Positions 17,604-26,714 of a stretch of 64,000 bases of DNA are shown in pieces. The position numbers and the translations under genes are program-made. The notes beneath the pieces are model-generated. The model saw only the letters and a program-made list of their open reading frames with translations. It had not been told where the DNA came from and ran no database searches. The stretch lies in assembly GCA_050313295.1 (NCBI GenBank), contig JBNPLD010000002.1; one strand, given 5' to 3'. The stretch's first letter is position 1, and every line of letters starts with the position of its first letter. This DNA is from S5-A14a sp022766365. GTDB taxonomy: Bacteria > Bacillota > Clostridia > Peptostreptococcales > Anaerovoracaceae.

Positions 17604-18044
17604 ATGCGACTGCATGAGTTAAGAAAAGCAGAAGGCTCCACTAAAGTAGCTAAGCGTAAGGGCAGAGGTCAAGGTTCCGGTCTTGGAAAGACAGCGGGAA
17701 GAGGCCATAAGGGCCAGAACGCGCGAAGCGGCGGCGGAGTCAGACTTGGCTTTGAGGGTGGTCAGATGCCACTTTATAGAAGGTTACCTAAGAGAGGATT
17801 TACCAATATCTGGGGAACTACTTACACAACTTTGAATGTGAGTGACCTAAACAGATTTGAAGATGGACAGGAAGTGACGGCAGAATTGCTTAAAGAAGCC
17901 GGCCTGATCAAGAAGACAAATGATGGAGTAAAGATTCTGGGAGATGGTAATCTCGAGAAGAAACTGACGGTGAAAGCAAATAAATTCAGCAAAACTGCTA
18001 TTGAGAAAATAGAATCCGCAGGAGGAAAGGCAGAGGTACTGTAA
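17604..18044 (+). CDS. rplO: 50S ribosomal protein L15
   Basis: 146 residues. Gly/Arg-rich N-terminal extension (KRKGRGQGSGLGKTAGRGHK) that threads the 23S rRNA, then a globular domain. Two bases separate it from secY. Confidence 0.98.
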   Translation: MRLHELRKAEGSTKVAKRKGRGQGSGLGKTAGRGHKGQNARSGGGVRLGFEGGQMPLYRRLPKRGFTNIWGTTYTTLNVSDLNRFEDGQEVTAELLKEAGLIKKTNDGVKILGDGNLEKKLTVKANKFSKTAIEKIESAGGKAEVL

Positions 18045-18045
18045 G

Positions 18046-19326
18046 ATGGAATTGCTAAAGACTGTTACTCAGGCGTGGAAAGTTCCGGAGATGAAAAGAA
18101 AAATCATATTCACCTTAGCTATGCTTGTAGTCTTCAGAATAGGCTCCAATATTCCGGTCCCCGGAATTAATAGAGACTATTTGGCAAGAATATTCAGCGG
18201 TGAGACAGGACTGTTTGATTTATTTGACCTGTTCTCAGGTGGAGCTTTTCAGAAATTCACCATATTCGCCTTGAGTATCACACCATATATTACGGCATCC
18301 ATTATTGTACAGCTATTGACGGTAGCGTTCCCTTATTTTGAAAATTTAGCAAAAGAAGGGACAGCCGGTAGGAAGAAGATGGCTCAGATTACGAGATATA
18401 TGACAATAGGTCTTGGTCTGATTCAGAGTATCGGCTTAACAATCGGGCTCTTTAGGGGAGCAGTTATACATCAGACGGTTTTTTCATTCGCAGTTATTAT
18501 TTTGGTATTGACTGCGGGAACAGCATTCCTTATGTGGCTCGGAGAGGAAATAAACGATAAGGGTGTTGGCAACGGTATCTCGCTTATAATTTTTGCGGGA
18601 ATCGTGGCGAGGATTCCGGCAGGTATCAGAACAATGGTCGTTAAATATCAGGAAGGCACTGTAAGTTTTGTTACGCTTATACTGTTTGCGATATTTGCTC
18701 TGGCTGTAATAGTCGGAATTATCCTCGTGCAGCAGGGGACCAGGAAAATCCCTGTGCAATATGCAAAGAGAGTGGTTGGAAGAAAGATGTACGGTGGACA
18801 GGCTACACATATTCCACTTAAAGTGAATCAGGCAGGTGTTATTCCGGTTATCTTCGCAATGGCACTGCTCACATTTCCATTGACGATTACATACTTCTTC
18901 CCTAACACAGGTTTTACAGCCTTTGTTACTAAGTACTTATCACCGGGTGGAATGCCCGGCGCGTGGATCTACGGGGCTTTGAACGTAGTATTGATCATAG
19001 CGTTCACGTATTTCTACACATCAATTACATTTAACCCAATCGAGATTGCGAGCAATATGAAGGCAAACGGAGGATTTATCCCGGGACTGAGACCGGGTAG
19101 AGCTACAGTTGACTACCTTCACAAGGTAATGACCAGAATATCTCTTGTCGGAGCTATATTCCTGGCTATTGTAGCAACTTTGCCGCTTCTTCTAAGCCAT
19201 GTTGCGGGCATCGATATAAGATTTGGTGGAACATCATTACTCATTGCTATAGGTGTTGCACTTGATACTATGAGACAATTAGAGGATCAGATGGTAATGA
19301 GAAATTATCGAGGATTTCTTAAATAA
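18046..19326 (+). CDS. secY: Preprotein translocase channel SecY
   Basis: 426 residues with ten predicted membrane helices. Plug region near FRIGSNIPVPGIN, cytosolic loops with RKIPVQYAKRVVGRKMYGGQ (ribosome/SecA contact) and FNPIEIASNMKANGGFIPG. Forms the SecYEG channel for export and membrane insertion. Follows rplO by 1 bp. Confidence 0.98.
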   Translation: MELLKTVTQAWKVPEMKRKIIFTLAMLVVFRIGSNIPVPGINRDYLARIFSGETGLFDLFDLFSGGAFQKFTIFALSITPYITASIIVQLLTVAFPYFENLAKEGTAGRKKMAQITRYMTIGLGLIQSIGLTIGLFRGAVIHQTVFSFAVIILVLTAGTAFLMWLGEEINDKGVGNGISLIIFAGIVARIPAGIRTMVVKYQEGTVSFVTLILFAIFALAVIVGIILVQQGTRKIPVQYAKRVVGRKMYGGQATHIPLKVNQAGVIPVIFAMALLTFPLTITYFFPNTGFTAFVTKYLSPGGMPGAWIYGALNVVLIIAFTYFYTSITFNPIEIASNMKANGGFIPGLRPGRATVDYLHKVMTRISLVGAIFLAIVATLPLLLSHVAGIDIRFGGTSLLIAIGVALDTMRQLEDQMVMRNYRGFLK

Positions 19327-19338
19327 CAGGAGATAGAT

Positions 19339-19986
19339 ATGTTAAGAACAATTTTATTAGGACCACCGGGAGCCGGTAAGGGTACCCAGGCGGTAAAGAT
19401 TGTTGAGAAGTACCATATACCTCATATTTCTACGGGAGATATCTTCCGAGAGAATATCAAGAATGGCACAGATCTGGGAAACAGAGCTAAGGCGTACATG
19501 GACAGAGGAGAACTCGTTCCTGATGAGCTGGTTGTTGAGATAGCAACTGACAGGCTTACAAAGGCTGATTGCAAAAACGGATTTCTTCTTGACGGTTTCC
19601 CGAGAACAATCTTCCAAGCTGAGAAACTGGATGAATTTCTGGAAGGTAGAGGAGAGAAACTCGACAAGGTTATAAATATAGATGTAGAAAAATCCGCCTT
19701 AGTTAAGAGAATAACCGGAAGAAGGGTTTGTAAGCAGTGTGGTGCCGGCTATCATATTGAAAACATACCTCCTAAGAAGGAAGGTGTTTGCGATAACTGT
19801 GGCGGAGAGCTGATTCAGAGGGAAGACGATACCGAAGAAACTGTTTTGAACAGAATAGATGTTTATAATAAGCAGACAAGACCACTTGCCGAGTATTATG
19901 AAAAGAGCGGCATCATTGCAAATATCGATGGAAATAAAGACCTAGAAGATGTTTTGGCAGATATAGTAAAAGCCTTAGGTGACTAA
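19339..19986 (+). CDS. adk: Adenylate kinase, zinc-binding lid
   Basis: 215 residues. Catalyses AMP + ATP to 2 ADP. P-loop GPPGAGKGTQ at 8-17, DGFPRT near 84, and the long lid with a four-cysteine zinc site (CKQCGAGYH, CDNCGGEL) common in Gram-positives. Confidence 0.97.
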   Translation: MLRTILLGPPGAGKGTQAVKIVEKYHIPHISTGDIFRENIKNGTDLGNRAKAYMDRGELVPDELVVEIATDRLTKADCKNGFLLDGFPRTIFQAEKLDEFLEGRGEKLDKVINIDVEKSALVKRITGRRVCKQCGAGYHIENIPPKKEGVCDNCGGELIQREDDTEETVLNRIDVYNKQTRPLAEYYEKSGIIANIDGNKDLEDVLADIVKALGD

Positions 19987-19987
19987 G

Positions 19988-20734
19988 ATGATAATCATTA
20001 AATCAAAAGAAGAAATTGATTTGATGCGGGAGTCCGGCAAGGTAACAGGATACGTTCTGAGAACCCTTGCGGATTTCATCAAGCCGGGCATCTCTACTAT
20101 GGACATCAATAATTACGTTGAAAAAACCATTACAGGCTATAATATGACCCCGACATTTAAAGGATATGGCGGGTTTCCGGGTGCTGCGTGTGTTTCTGTA
20201 AATGAGGAAATTGTTCACGGTATACCGAATAAGAACAGAATCCTAAAAGAAGGAGATATCGTAAGCGTAGATGTAGGTTCAACATGGAAACACTACGTAA
20301 GCGATGCAGCTCGTACCTATCCTGTAGGTGAGGTAACTGATGAGGCTATGAGGTTGATTAAAACCACTGAGGAGAGCTTCTTCAAAGGGATTGAATTTGC
20401 CAAAGTCGGTTATCGACTATCGGATATATCCCATGCGGTTCAGGTGTGTGCAGAAGCCGCCGGTTACGGAGTGATCAGGGATTATGTAGGTCATGGAGTG
20501 GGGAGAGAGCTTCATGAAGATCCACAAATCCCCAATTACGGTGCCCCGGGAAAGGGACCCAGACTCCAAGCGGGGATGGTTGTGGCAATAGAGCCTATGA
20601 TTGTGGAGGGCAGCTATGAAACTGAAACCTTATTGAATGACTGGACAGTTGTTACCGTGGACGGTGGATTGGCAGCACACTACGAGAATACAGTTGTAAT
20701 TAACGATGGTGAGCCTGAGTTGCTCACATTATAA
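19988..20734 (+). CDS. map: Methionine aminopeptidase type I
   Basis: Removes the initiator Met from new proteins. 248 residues of the pita-bread fold with metal ligands in DVGSTWKHYVSDAARTY, GHGVGRELHEDP and EPM...ENTVV. I start at the ATG at 19988, directly after the adk stop; an upstream in-frame GTG at 19979 would overlap adk and has no better ribosome site. Confidence 0.96.
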   Translation: MIIIKSKEEIDLMRESGKVTGYVLRTLADFIKPGISTMDINNYVEKTITGYNMTPTFKGYGGFPGAACVSVNEEIVHGIPNKNRILKEGDIVSVDVGSTWKHYVSDAARTYPVGEVTDEAMRLIKTTEESFFKGIEFAKVGYRLSDISHAVQVCAEAAGYGVIRDYVGHGVGRELHEDPQIPNYGAPGKGPRLQAGMVVAIEPMIVEGSYETETLLNDWTVVTVDGGLAAHYENTVVINDGEPELLTL

Positions 20735-20746
20735 GGAGAGGTATTC

Positions 20747-20965
20747 ATGGCAAAGAAAGATGTCATCGAGGCAGTAGGAACCGTTGTGGACGCACAGCCA
20801 AATGCTATGTTTAAGGTTAGGTTGGAAAACGGTTTCGAGATACTCGCTCATATTTCGGGCAAAATAAGGATGAACTATATAAGGATACTTCCTGGAGATA
20901 AAGTTAAGGTAGAACTGTCGCCTTACGACTTGACCAGAGGTAGAATTACATGGCGAGATAAGTAA
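20747..20965 (+). CDS. infA: Translation initiation factor IF-1
   Basis: 72-residue OB-fold protein that blocks the A site during initiation. KKDVIEAVGTVVDAQPNAMF start and DLTRGRITWRDK end are typical. No KOW-type small gene lies between map and infA. Confidence 0.97.
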   Translation: MAKKDVIEAVGTVVDAQPNAMFKVRLENGFEILAHISGKIRMNYIRILPGDKVKVELSPYDLTRGRITWRDK

Positions 20966-20984
20966 GCTTACAGGAGGGATAAAA

Positions 20985-21098
20985 ATGAAAGTTAGAGCTT
21001 CCGTAAAACCCATTTGCGAAAAGTGCAAGGTAATTAAAAGACACGGAAAGGTAATGGTTATCTGTGAGAACCCTAAGCACAAACAGAAGCAGGGTTAA
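20985..21098 (+). CDS. rpmJ: 50S ribosomal protein L36
   Basis: 37 residues. Zinc-ribbon form: MKVRASVKPICEKCKVIKR, then VICENPKHKQKQG. The ligands are C11, C14, C27 and H32/H33-equivalent. ATG at 20985 follows AGGAGGGAT. Found by reading the infA-rpsM gap. Confidence 0.96.
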   Translation: MKVRASVKPICEKCKVIKRHGKVMVICENPKHKQKQG

Positions 21099-21212
21099 AA
21101 TCAAATGATATGGGCCTAAAACCGGGTTTAGGATTCCAAATATTTTTTTCATGTGAACCTGTCTATATCACTCCCGGAGTAAGTGACGGAAGATAGGAGA
21201 AGGAGGATATTA

Positions 21213-21581
21213 ATGGCTCGTATAGCCGGAGTTGACTTACCAAGAGAAAAGAGAGTGGAGATTGGCCTTACTTATATTTATGGTATTGGCAAAGCAACCT
21301 CTCAGGCAATTCTCGAGAAAGCTGGAGTTAATCCAGATACAAGAATCAAAGACCTATCAGAGGATGAGGTTGGTAAAATCAGAAAGATTATCGATAGTGA
21401 CTATGCTGTAGAAGGAGATCTCAAGAGAGAAGTGAGTCTAAACATTAAGAGGCTTATGGAGATTGGCAGCTACAGAGGAATCAGACACAGAAGAGGCCTT
21501 CCGGTTCGTGGACAGAAGACTAAGACTAACGCCAGAACCAGAAAGGGTCCAAAGAAGACTGTGGGTAGAAAGAAAAAATAA
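21213..21581 (+). CDS. rpsM: 30S ribosomal protein S13
   Basis: 122 residues. S13 contacts P-site tRNA and forms bridges to the 50S. MARIAGVDLPREKRVEIGLT start and RGQKTKTNARTRKGPKKTVG end. I choose the ATG at 21213 because AGGAGG lies at 21201-21206; an in-frame GTG 30 bp upstream would add ten residues not found in the family. Confidence 0.97.
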   Translation: MARIAGVDLPREKRVEIGLTYIYGIGKATSQAILEKAGVNPDTRIKDLSEDEVGKIRKIIDSDYAVEGDLKREVSLNIKRLMEIGSYRGIRHRRGLPVRGQKTKTNARTRKGPKKTVGRKKK

Positions 21582-21598
21582 GAAGGAGGTAAATAATA

Positions 21599-21997
21599 AT
21601 GGCTAAAGCTGTAAAGAAAACAGTTCGTAGAAAAAAAAGAGAACGAAAGAATGTCGTTAAGGGCCAGGCTTATATTCAATCCTCCTTTAACAATACTTTA
21701 GTAACTTTGACGGATATGGATGGGAATGCTATATCATGGTCAAGTGCCGGATCGCTGGGATTCAAGGGTTCTAAGAAATCCACTCCTTTCGCAGCACAGA
21801 TGGCTGCAGAGGAAGCAACAAAGGCAGCAATGGAACATGGACTTAAGACTGTAGAAGTTTATGTTAAGGGACCGGGCTCCGGAAGAGAGGCCGCAATCAG
21901 AGCACTGGCTCAGGCGGGACTTGAGATTACACTCATCAAAGATGTAACGCCAATTCCACACAATGGCTGCAGACCACCGAAGAGAAGAAGAGTCTAA
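21599..21997 (+). CDS. rpsK: 30S ribosomal protein S11
   Basis: 132 residues. S11 is on the platform near the mRNA exit. QSSFNNTLVTLTDMDGNAIS and VTPIPHNGCRPPKRRRV are diagnostic. Confidence 0.98.
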   Translation: MAKAVKKTVRRKKRERKNVVKGQAYIQSSFNNTLVTLTDMDGNAISWSSAGSLGFKGSKKSTPFAAQMAAEEATKAAMEHGLKTVEVYVKGPGSGREAAIRALAQAGLEITLIKDVTPIPHNGCRPPKRRRV

Positions 21998-22015
21998 TAG
22001 AAGGGAGGAATAGTG

Positions 22016-22603
22016 ATGGCAGTAAATAAACAACCAATTTTAAAAAGATGCAGATCCTTAGATATCGATCCAAGCCATTTGGGAATATACAAGACATCTA
22101 AGAAATCACCAAAGAGAAGCTTTAAGAAGATGAGTGAATACGGTCTTCAGCTTAGAGAAAAGCAGAGAGCAAAGTTCATCTACGGTGTTCTTGAAAAACA
22201 GTTCAGAAATACATTTGAAAAGGCAGCAAAGAAACCCGGAATCACAGGTGAAAACCTTCTTATAATGCTTGAAAAGAGACTGGACAATGTTGTTTACAGA
22301 ATGGGTCTTGCAACTACCAGAAGAGACGCAAGACAGGCAGTAGTACATGGTCACTACACAGTTAACGGAAAGAAAGTTAATATCCCTTCTTATCAGGTAA
22401 GCCCGGGGGATGTAATCAAAGTAAAGGAAAAAAGCTTAAACTCTCCTAAGTTCAAAGAAATTAAGGAGATGCAGGTTGGAGTTCCGGGTTGGCTATCGGT
22501 AGATAGAGAAAAGCTTGAGGGAAAGGTTCTAGCGGATCCTACAAGAGATCAGATCGATACTCCTGTCGCAGAACATCTAATCGTCGAATTGTATTCCAAG
22601 TAA
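22016..22603 (+). CDS. rpsD: 30S ribosomal protein S4
   Basis: 195 residues with the S4 RNA-binding domain (RLDNVVYRMGLATTRRDARQ, VNIPSYQVSPGDVI). Lacks the N-terminal cysteine zinc finger of some S4 proteins: the start runs NKQPILKRCRSLDIDP. ATG at 22016 has GGGAGG at the right distance; the preceding GTG is probably not used. Confidence 0.96.
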   Translation: MAVNKQPILKRCRSLDIDPSHLGIYKTSKKSPKRSFKKMSEYGLQLREKQRAKFIYGVLEKQFRNTFEKAAKKPGITGENLLIMLEKRLDNVVYRMGLATTRRDARQAVVHGHYTVNGKKVNIPSYQVSPGDVIKVKEKSLNSPKFKEIKEMQVGVPGWLSVDREKLEGKVLADPTRDQIDTPVAEHLIVELYSK

Positions 22604-22659
22604 TAAGTTAGTTATAGCTTTTTGTACCAATTTACTTTGGAAAATAAGGAGGTTTTTTA

Positions 22660-23604
22660 GTGATAGAAATCGAAAAACCTACAATTGAAAAATTTGTAGA
22701 CGAAGATAGGAAATACGGAAAGTTTGTCATAGAACCACTTGAGAGAGGTTATGGAACAACTCTGGGAAATGCCATGAGAAGAATTCTTTTAAGTTCACTC
22801 CCGGGAGCAGCTGTGACATCTGTAAAAATCGATGGAGTTCTCCACGAATTCTCAACAATTCCAAATGTTAGAGAAGATGTAACAGAAATTATACTGAACC
22901 TGAAGCAACTGGCCGTTCGTCTGAATAGCGAGGAACCTAAGAGGGTTATAATCAATGCGGTAGGTCCTAAGGAAGTGACTGCAGCAGATATAATGGGAGA
23001 TTCAGAGCTTGAAATTTTCAATAAGGATCTTCATATAGCTCAACTTGAGGATGGAGCAAACCTTATAATGGAGATTACTATTGCGAGGGGGCGTGGCTAT
23101 AGGACTGCAGATCAGAACAAGGATGAAAACACACCGATTGCTGTAATACCTGTTGACTCTATATTTACACCTGTAAAGAAGGTTAACTACACTGTAGAAG
23201 ATACGCGTGTGGGACAGGTGACAGACTATGATAAATTGACTTTGGAAATCTGGACAGACGGTTCTGTTACACCGGAAGAAGGAGTTTCCATTGGCGCTAA
23301 AATAATGAATGAGCATCTAAATCTGCTCATGTCTCTTGATGATTCTGCCGATCACTTTGAAATCATGGTGGAAAAAGAGGAGGATCAGAAAGAGAAAGCC
23401 CTTGAGATGACAATTGAAGAGCTGGAGTTATCCGTGAGGTCATTCAATTGCCTAAAGAGAGCAAATATCAATACCGTTGAGGAACTTACTGAAAAGAGCG
23501 AAGAAGATATGTTGAAGGTAAGGAACCTTGGTAAGAAGTCTTTGGACGAGGTGAAGAACAAGTTGGAAGAACTTGGTCTGGCCCTCAAAGAGACTGAAGA
23601 ATAG
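22660..23604 (+). CDS. rpoA: RNA polymerase alpha subunit
   Basis: 314 residues. N-terminal dimerisation domain (FVIEPLERGYGTTLGNAMRR) and C-terminal domain with the helix-hairpin-helix DNA-binding part (RANINTVEELTEKSEEDMLK, LGKKSLDEVKNKLEELGL) used by activators. Starts at GTG behind AAGGAGG. Confidence 0.98.
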   Translation: MIEIEKPTIEKFVDEDRKYGKFVIEPLERGYGTTLGNAMRRILLSSLPGAAVTSVKIDGVLHEFSTIPNVREDVTEIILNLKQLAVRLNSEEPKRVIINAVGPKEVTAADIMGDSELEIFNKDLHIAQLEDGANLIMEITIARGRGYRTADQNKDENTPIAVIPVDSIFTPVKKVNYTVEDTRVGQVTDYDKLTLEIWTDGSVTPEEGVSIGAKIMNEHLNLLMSLDDSADHFEIMVEKEEDQKEKALEMTIEELELSVRSFNCLKRANINTVEELTEKSEEDMLKVRNLGKKSLDEVKNKLEELGLALKETEE

Positions 23605-23624
23605 CACGGAGAAAGGAGACTCAA

Positions 23625-23966
23625 ATGCCCGGATATAGAAAACTTGGCAGACCAACTGCTCATAGAAAATCTATGCTGAGAAATATCGTTACCGATCTTT
23701 TCAGAGAAGGTAGGATTACAACTACAAATTGTCGAGCAAAGGAAGCCAAAAGAGAGGCTGAAAAGCTGATCACACTAGCAAAGAAGAATGATCTGCATGC
23801 CAGACGTCAGGCTCTTGCATACATTTACGATGAGGACGTAGTGACAAAGCTTTTCGAAGAAATCGCTCCGAAGTATGAGGAGCGACAGGGTGGCTACACA
23901 AGAATCCTGAAGCTGGGACCTCGTTCCGGCGACAATGCAGAAGTTGTTTTCCTGGAACTGGTATAG
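23625..23966 (+). CDS. rplQ: 50S ribosomal protein L17
   Basis: 113 residues, last gene of the ribosomal block. MPGYRKLGRPTAHRKSMLRN start and RILKLGPRSGDNAEVVFLEL end. Followed by a strong terminator. Confidence 0.98.
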   Translation: MPGYRKLGRPTAHRKSMLRNIVTDLFREGRITTTNCRAKEAKREAEKLITLAKKNDLHARRQALAYIYDEDVVTKLFEEIAPKYEERQGGYTRILKLGPRSGDNAEVVFLELV

Positions 23967-23996
23967 TTCACAGTGGAAGCGACAAAATAATTTCGA

Positions 23997-24039
23997 CAAA
24001 AACCCCCTTTGAGGCATGTGCTGAAAGGGGGCTTTTGTT
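23997..24039 (+). terminator. Terminator of the ribosomal operon, probably bidirectional
   Basis: AACCCCCTTT (24001-24010) pairs with AAAGGGGG (24024-24031), flanked by A-rich left and T-rich right sides, so it can also end the convergent minus-strand aminotransferase gene. Confidence 0.85.
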
Positions 24040-24067
24040 TGCAAGGAAAGATAATTTCGGCACTATA

Positions 24068-25264
24068 TCAACAGGCTCTTCTCTTGGCAACAGCTTCTCG
24101 GATTTGATACATTGCCCTTTCGATTACTGAGCGAGGAGACGCGACGTTCATTCTCATAAATCCAATCGCATCCGGATCAAAACTCCTGCCGTCGGAAAGC
24201 CCCACACCGGCCTCTTCAACGAGGAAAACGCAGAGCTCGTCCTGAGTCATGTTAAGAGATGAAAAGTCCAGCCACATGAGATAGCTTGCTTCCGGTAAAT
24301 ATACCGAAAGTTCCGGAATATATTTCCCGGCATAATCTCTTATGAAGATCATGTTTCCTTCCAAATATTTAAGAAGCTCATCAAGCCACTCATCACCATA
24401 AAGCCACGCTGCCTTAAAAGCCTCAACACTGTAGCAGTTATTAAGGTCAAGATGGAGGGCACTCCAGTAGGAATCGAAAGATGATTTCCATTTAGTATTC
24501 CCAAAGGACAAATTGCTGGCTTGAAGACCCGCAAGGTTGAAAGTTTTGCTTGCAGAGAAGCAGACAACAGTGTTTTTGCTGATCTCCTTTCCAAGAGTAT
24601 GGGAAGGTGTATATTTATGCCCGAAAAGTTCAAGGTCACCGTGAATCTCATCGGAAATAACAGGCACATTGTATTCAAGACAAAGGCGGTGCATTTTGAA
24701 CAGCTCATCAGGTGTCCACACTCTTCCCACAGGGTTATGTGGATTACATAGGAGAAAAAGAGCAGGCTTTTCTAACGATAGCTTTTCTTCGAAATCTTTA
24801 AAATCAATCTCATATGGGAATTCACCTTTTTCTGTCTTTACCAGTTTATTAGAGAGCAAGATACGATCTTCACTTGCTTTAATAACATCGTGAAAACAGT
24901 TATAAACAGGAGTTTGAAGTAAAATTTTATCTCCGGGTTTTGACATTATTTGAATGAGTGAATACAGAGCAGGAACAATACCCGGGCAGAAGCTCAAAGT
25001 TTCAATGGGTACGTTCCATCCGTGCCTTCTTTCCATAAATGAGGCTGCTGCGCGGTAGTAATCATCAGGTCTGGAGGTGTAGCCGAATATTCCATGTTTT
25101 GTTCTTCTTTCACAAGCTCTGACGATGGGCTCTGCAACAGTAAAATCCATATCAGCGATCCAGAGAGGAATCACATCATGTCGTCCGAAGACTATGCCTC
25201 TATTGTCATATTTGACGGAGCAGAAATCTTCGCGGGCAACTGTTTTGTTGAAATCATATTTCAT
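24068..25264 (-). CDS. MalY/PatB-type PLP aminotransferase (C-S lyase)
   Basis: A fold-type I PLP enzyme of 398 residues. Markers: PLWIADMDFTV and FGYTSRPDDYY at the N-terminus, NPHNPVGRVWT, DEIHGDLELFGHKYTP and the PLP lysine in CFSASKTFNLAGLQ, and C-terminal FMRMNVASPRSVIERA. This is the MalY/PatB subgroup, which usually cleaves cystathionine or cysteine to pyruvate, ammonia and a thiol. The ATG at 25264 is preferred: GAGG lies 10 bp before it, while the ATG at 25273 is only a base away. Substrate not provable from sequence. Confidence 0.9.
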   Translation of the reverse strand: MKYDFNKTVAREDFCSVKYDNRGIVFGRHDVIPLWIADMDFTVAEPIVRACERRTKHGIFGYTSRPDDYYRAAASFMERRHGWNVPIETLSFCPGIVPALYSLIQIMSKPGDKILLQTPVYNCFHDVIKASEDRILLSNKLVKTEKGEFPYEIDFKDFEEKLSLEKPALFLLCNPHNPVGRVWTPDELFKMHRLCLEYNVPVISDEIHGDLELFGHKYTPSHTLGKEISKNTVVCFSASKTFNLAGLQASNLSFGNTKWKSSFDSYWSALHLDLNNCYSVEAFKAAWLYGDEWLDELLKYLEGNMIFIRDYAGKYIPELSVYLPEASYLMWLDFSSLNMTQDELCVFLVEEAGVGLSDGRSFDPDAIGFMRMNVASPRSVIERAMYQIREAVAKRRAC

Positions 25265-25382
25265 AATAAACATACCTCAGTTCGTAAATTTAGAGGGCTT
25301 TCCCGTGGAGAATTTAAATGATGAGAAAACCACATATTAAAACTTATTCTATCATAGACATTAGAAAAATAAAAATCGGATT

Positions 25383-25412
25383 TTGTTTATAAAACCGAAA
25401 AATGTGTAATAT
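25383..25412 (+). promoter_or_regulatory. Promoter of the small helical-protein genes
   Basis: TTGTTT at 25383-25388, an 18-bp spacer and TAATAT at 25407-25412, 88 bp before the ATG of the first small gene. Weak -35. Confidence 0.4.
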
Positions 25413-25499
25413 AAACATATATATTTCAGATAAGCGCCTCAAGGCAAGGGAAGAAAATATGTGAGCACATTGGTGCCGAATAAGTCAGGAGGGAATGAG

Positions 25500-25841
25500 A
25501 TGGCATTGATAGATAATGTAAAAGAAAAAGCTAAGGACATATCCGATAGTGCGAGGGACATATTTGAGGATGCAAAGGAAAAGGCCGGCGAAGCTTACGA
25601 TGATGTGAAGTTTGCTGCAGAAGATGCTTATGAGAAAACCCAAGATGTATATGAGGGCACAAAAGAAAAGCTTGAAGGTGCGAAGGAAAAGGTCGGTCAG
25701 GGATACGACGGTGCTATGGATAAGATGGCAGATGCTAAGGAGAGCCTAAAGGATAAGCTCGATGAGCATTACAAGGATGTGCATGGTGCCGGTAAGGGTA
25801 TTAAGAAGCAATTGACTAAAGCCGGTAAGAGACGGGGTTAG
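25500..25841 (+). CDS. LEA-like/CsbD-like charged helical protein
   Basis: 113 residues, almost all predicted helix. About 11-residue units rich in Ala, Lys, Glu and Asp recur (VKEKAKDISDSARDIFEDAK, YEGTKEKLEGAKEKVG), a pattern seen in LEA-group-3 and CsbD-like stress proteins. No membrane segment. Start at ATG 25500, with AGGAGG eight bases before; an upstream GTG (25461) lacks a site. Function unknown; a role in stress or desiccation is inference. Confidence 0.75.
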   Translation: MALIDNVKEKAKDISDSARDIFEDAKEKAGEAYDDVKFAAEDAYEKTQDVYEGTKEKLEGAKEKVGQGYDGAMDKMADAKESLKDKLDEHYKDVHGAGKGIKKQLTKAGKRRG

Positions 25842-25949
25842 AAGCAGACTGTGGACGAATGAAGAGTTTACATTGCAGTAAAGAGACCGTGTTACCGTTG
25901 AGATTACAGTCAGTGTCTGAGTCTGACATTTTAAATACGGAGGTGTGCT

Positions 25950-26138
25950 ATGAAGGATACTAAGAAAGTTTTTAAGACCGCCAAGGATAGCCTTAAGGAC
26001 AAGGTTCTACACAAAAAAGAGGAGATGGGTGAATTAATGGAGGAGGAATACGAAGTTAAAGGCCAAGATATTGAGGAAGATAATACAGGCTTTTCTCTAG
26101 GTAAGAAGCATTTGAAGAAAGCTGTTGAAAAGGCCTAG
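25950..26138 (+). CDS. Small charged protein, unknown function
   Basis: 62 residues, Lys/Glu-rich and helical, with DTKKVFKTAKDSLKDKVLHK resembling units of its two neighbours. CGGAGG ribosome site. No recognised domain. Probably part of the same small gene set. Confidence 0.6.
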   Translation: MKDTKKVFKTAKDSLKDKVLHKKEEMGELMEEEYEVKGQDIEEDNTGFSLGKKHLKKAVEKA

Positions 26139-26239
26139 TCGTATTGGACAATAAATGAAGGATCGGCGATTGTAGTAAATAATGATGAGGGAACACGGCT
26201 GAAGAATTCGGACGTCGAAATTGAGATAGAGAGGCGAAT

Positions 26240-26536
26240 ATGGAAAAGAAAGACATAAAGGATTATGTAGCGGATGCCAAGGATTATGCTGCAGATGTTA
26301 AGGATGGTGTTTTTGACTATGCAGGGGATTTCAAGGAAGATGCATTGGATTATGCAGAAGATGCTAAGAAAAAAATGAAGAGAAAGGCTAAGCGATTCAA
26401 GAAGGACTTCAAGAAAGCAAGGAAGAAATACGCAAAGAAAGACGACTATTCTACGGAAGTCGTTGTTGGTGCGTCTATAGCATTGCTTGTTGCAAGCACT
26501 TTGCTTGCTCTGTACATTGTAAAAAAGGAAGATTGA
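26240..26536 (+). CDS. YtxH-like helical protein with C-terminal membrane anchor
   Basis: 98 residues. Repeats of YVADAKDYAADVKDGVFDYA type give an amphipathic helix, then a basic stretch (KKKMKRKAKRFKKDFKKARK), and a single C-terminal membrane helix (GASIALLVASTLLALYIV). The topology would place the charged helix in the cytosol next to the membrane. Related in style to 25500-25841. Function unknown. Confidence 0.7.
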   Translation: MEKKDIKDYVADAKDYAADVKDGVFDYAGDFKEDALDYAEDAKKKMKRKAKRFKKDFKKARKKYAKKDDYSTEVVVGASIALLVASTLLALYIVKKED

Positions 26537-26597
26537 TTCTGACCCGGGATAGACATCAGAGGGTTAGGCTTGAAACTTAATAGGTAATGTGAATAAG

Positions 26598-26621
26598 GCA
26601 CCCTCACAGCAGGGTGCTTTG
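26598..26621 (+). terminator. Terminator after the small helical-protein genes
   Basis: GCACCCT (26598-26604) pairs with AGGGTGC (26611-26617), followed by a short T-rich run. The T run is brief, so efficiency may be modest. Confidence 0.6.
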
Positions 26622-26714
26622 TGTCTCTGAAGATTTGTATAATGCACAAATATATAAGGAAGGACAATGTCACGGTAAATAATTGAGGGCTGGATAGAAA
26701 GAAAAGGAAATTGT

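Noticed and set aside
21115..21140. Hairpin CCTAAA/TTTAGG and a T run between rpmJ and rpsM
   Set aside because: Only 6 bp of stem and the T run is about 10 bp away; a terminator inside the ribosomal operon is unlikely. Not called.
24521..25340. Plus-strand open frames opposite the MalY-like gene
   Set aside because: They are antisense to a clearly conserved enzyme and show no protein character.
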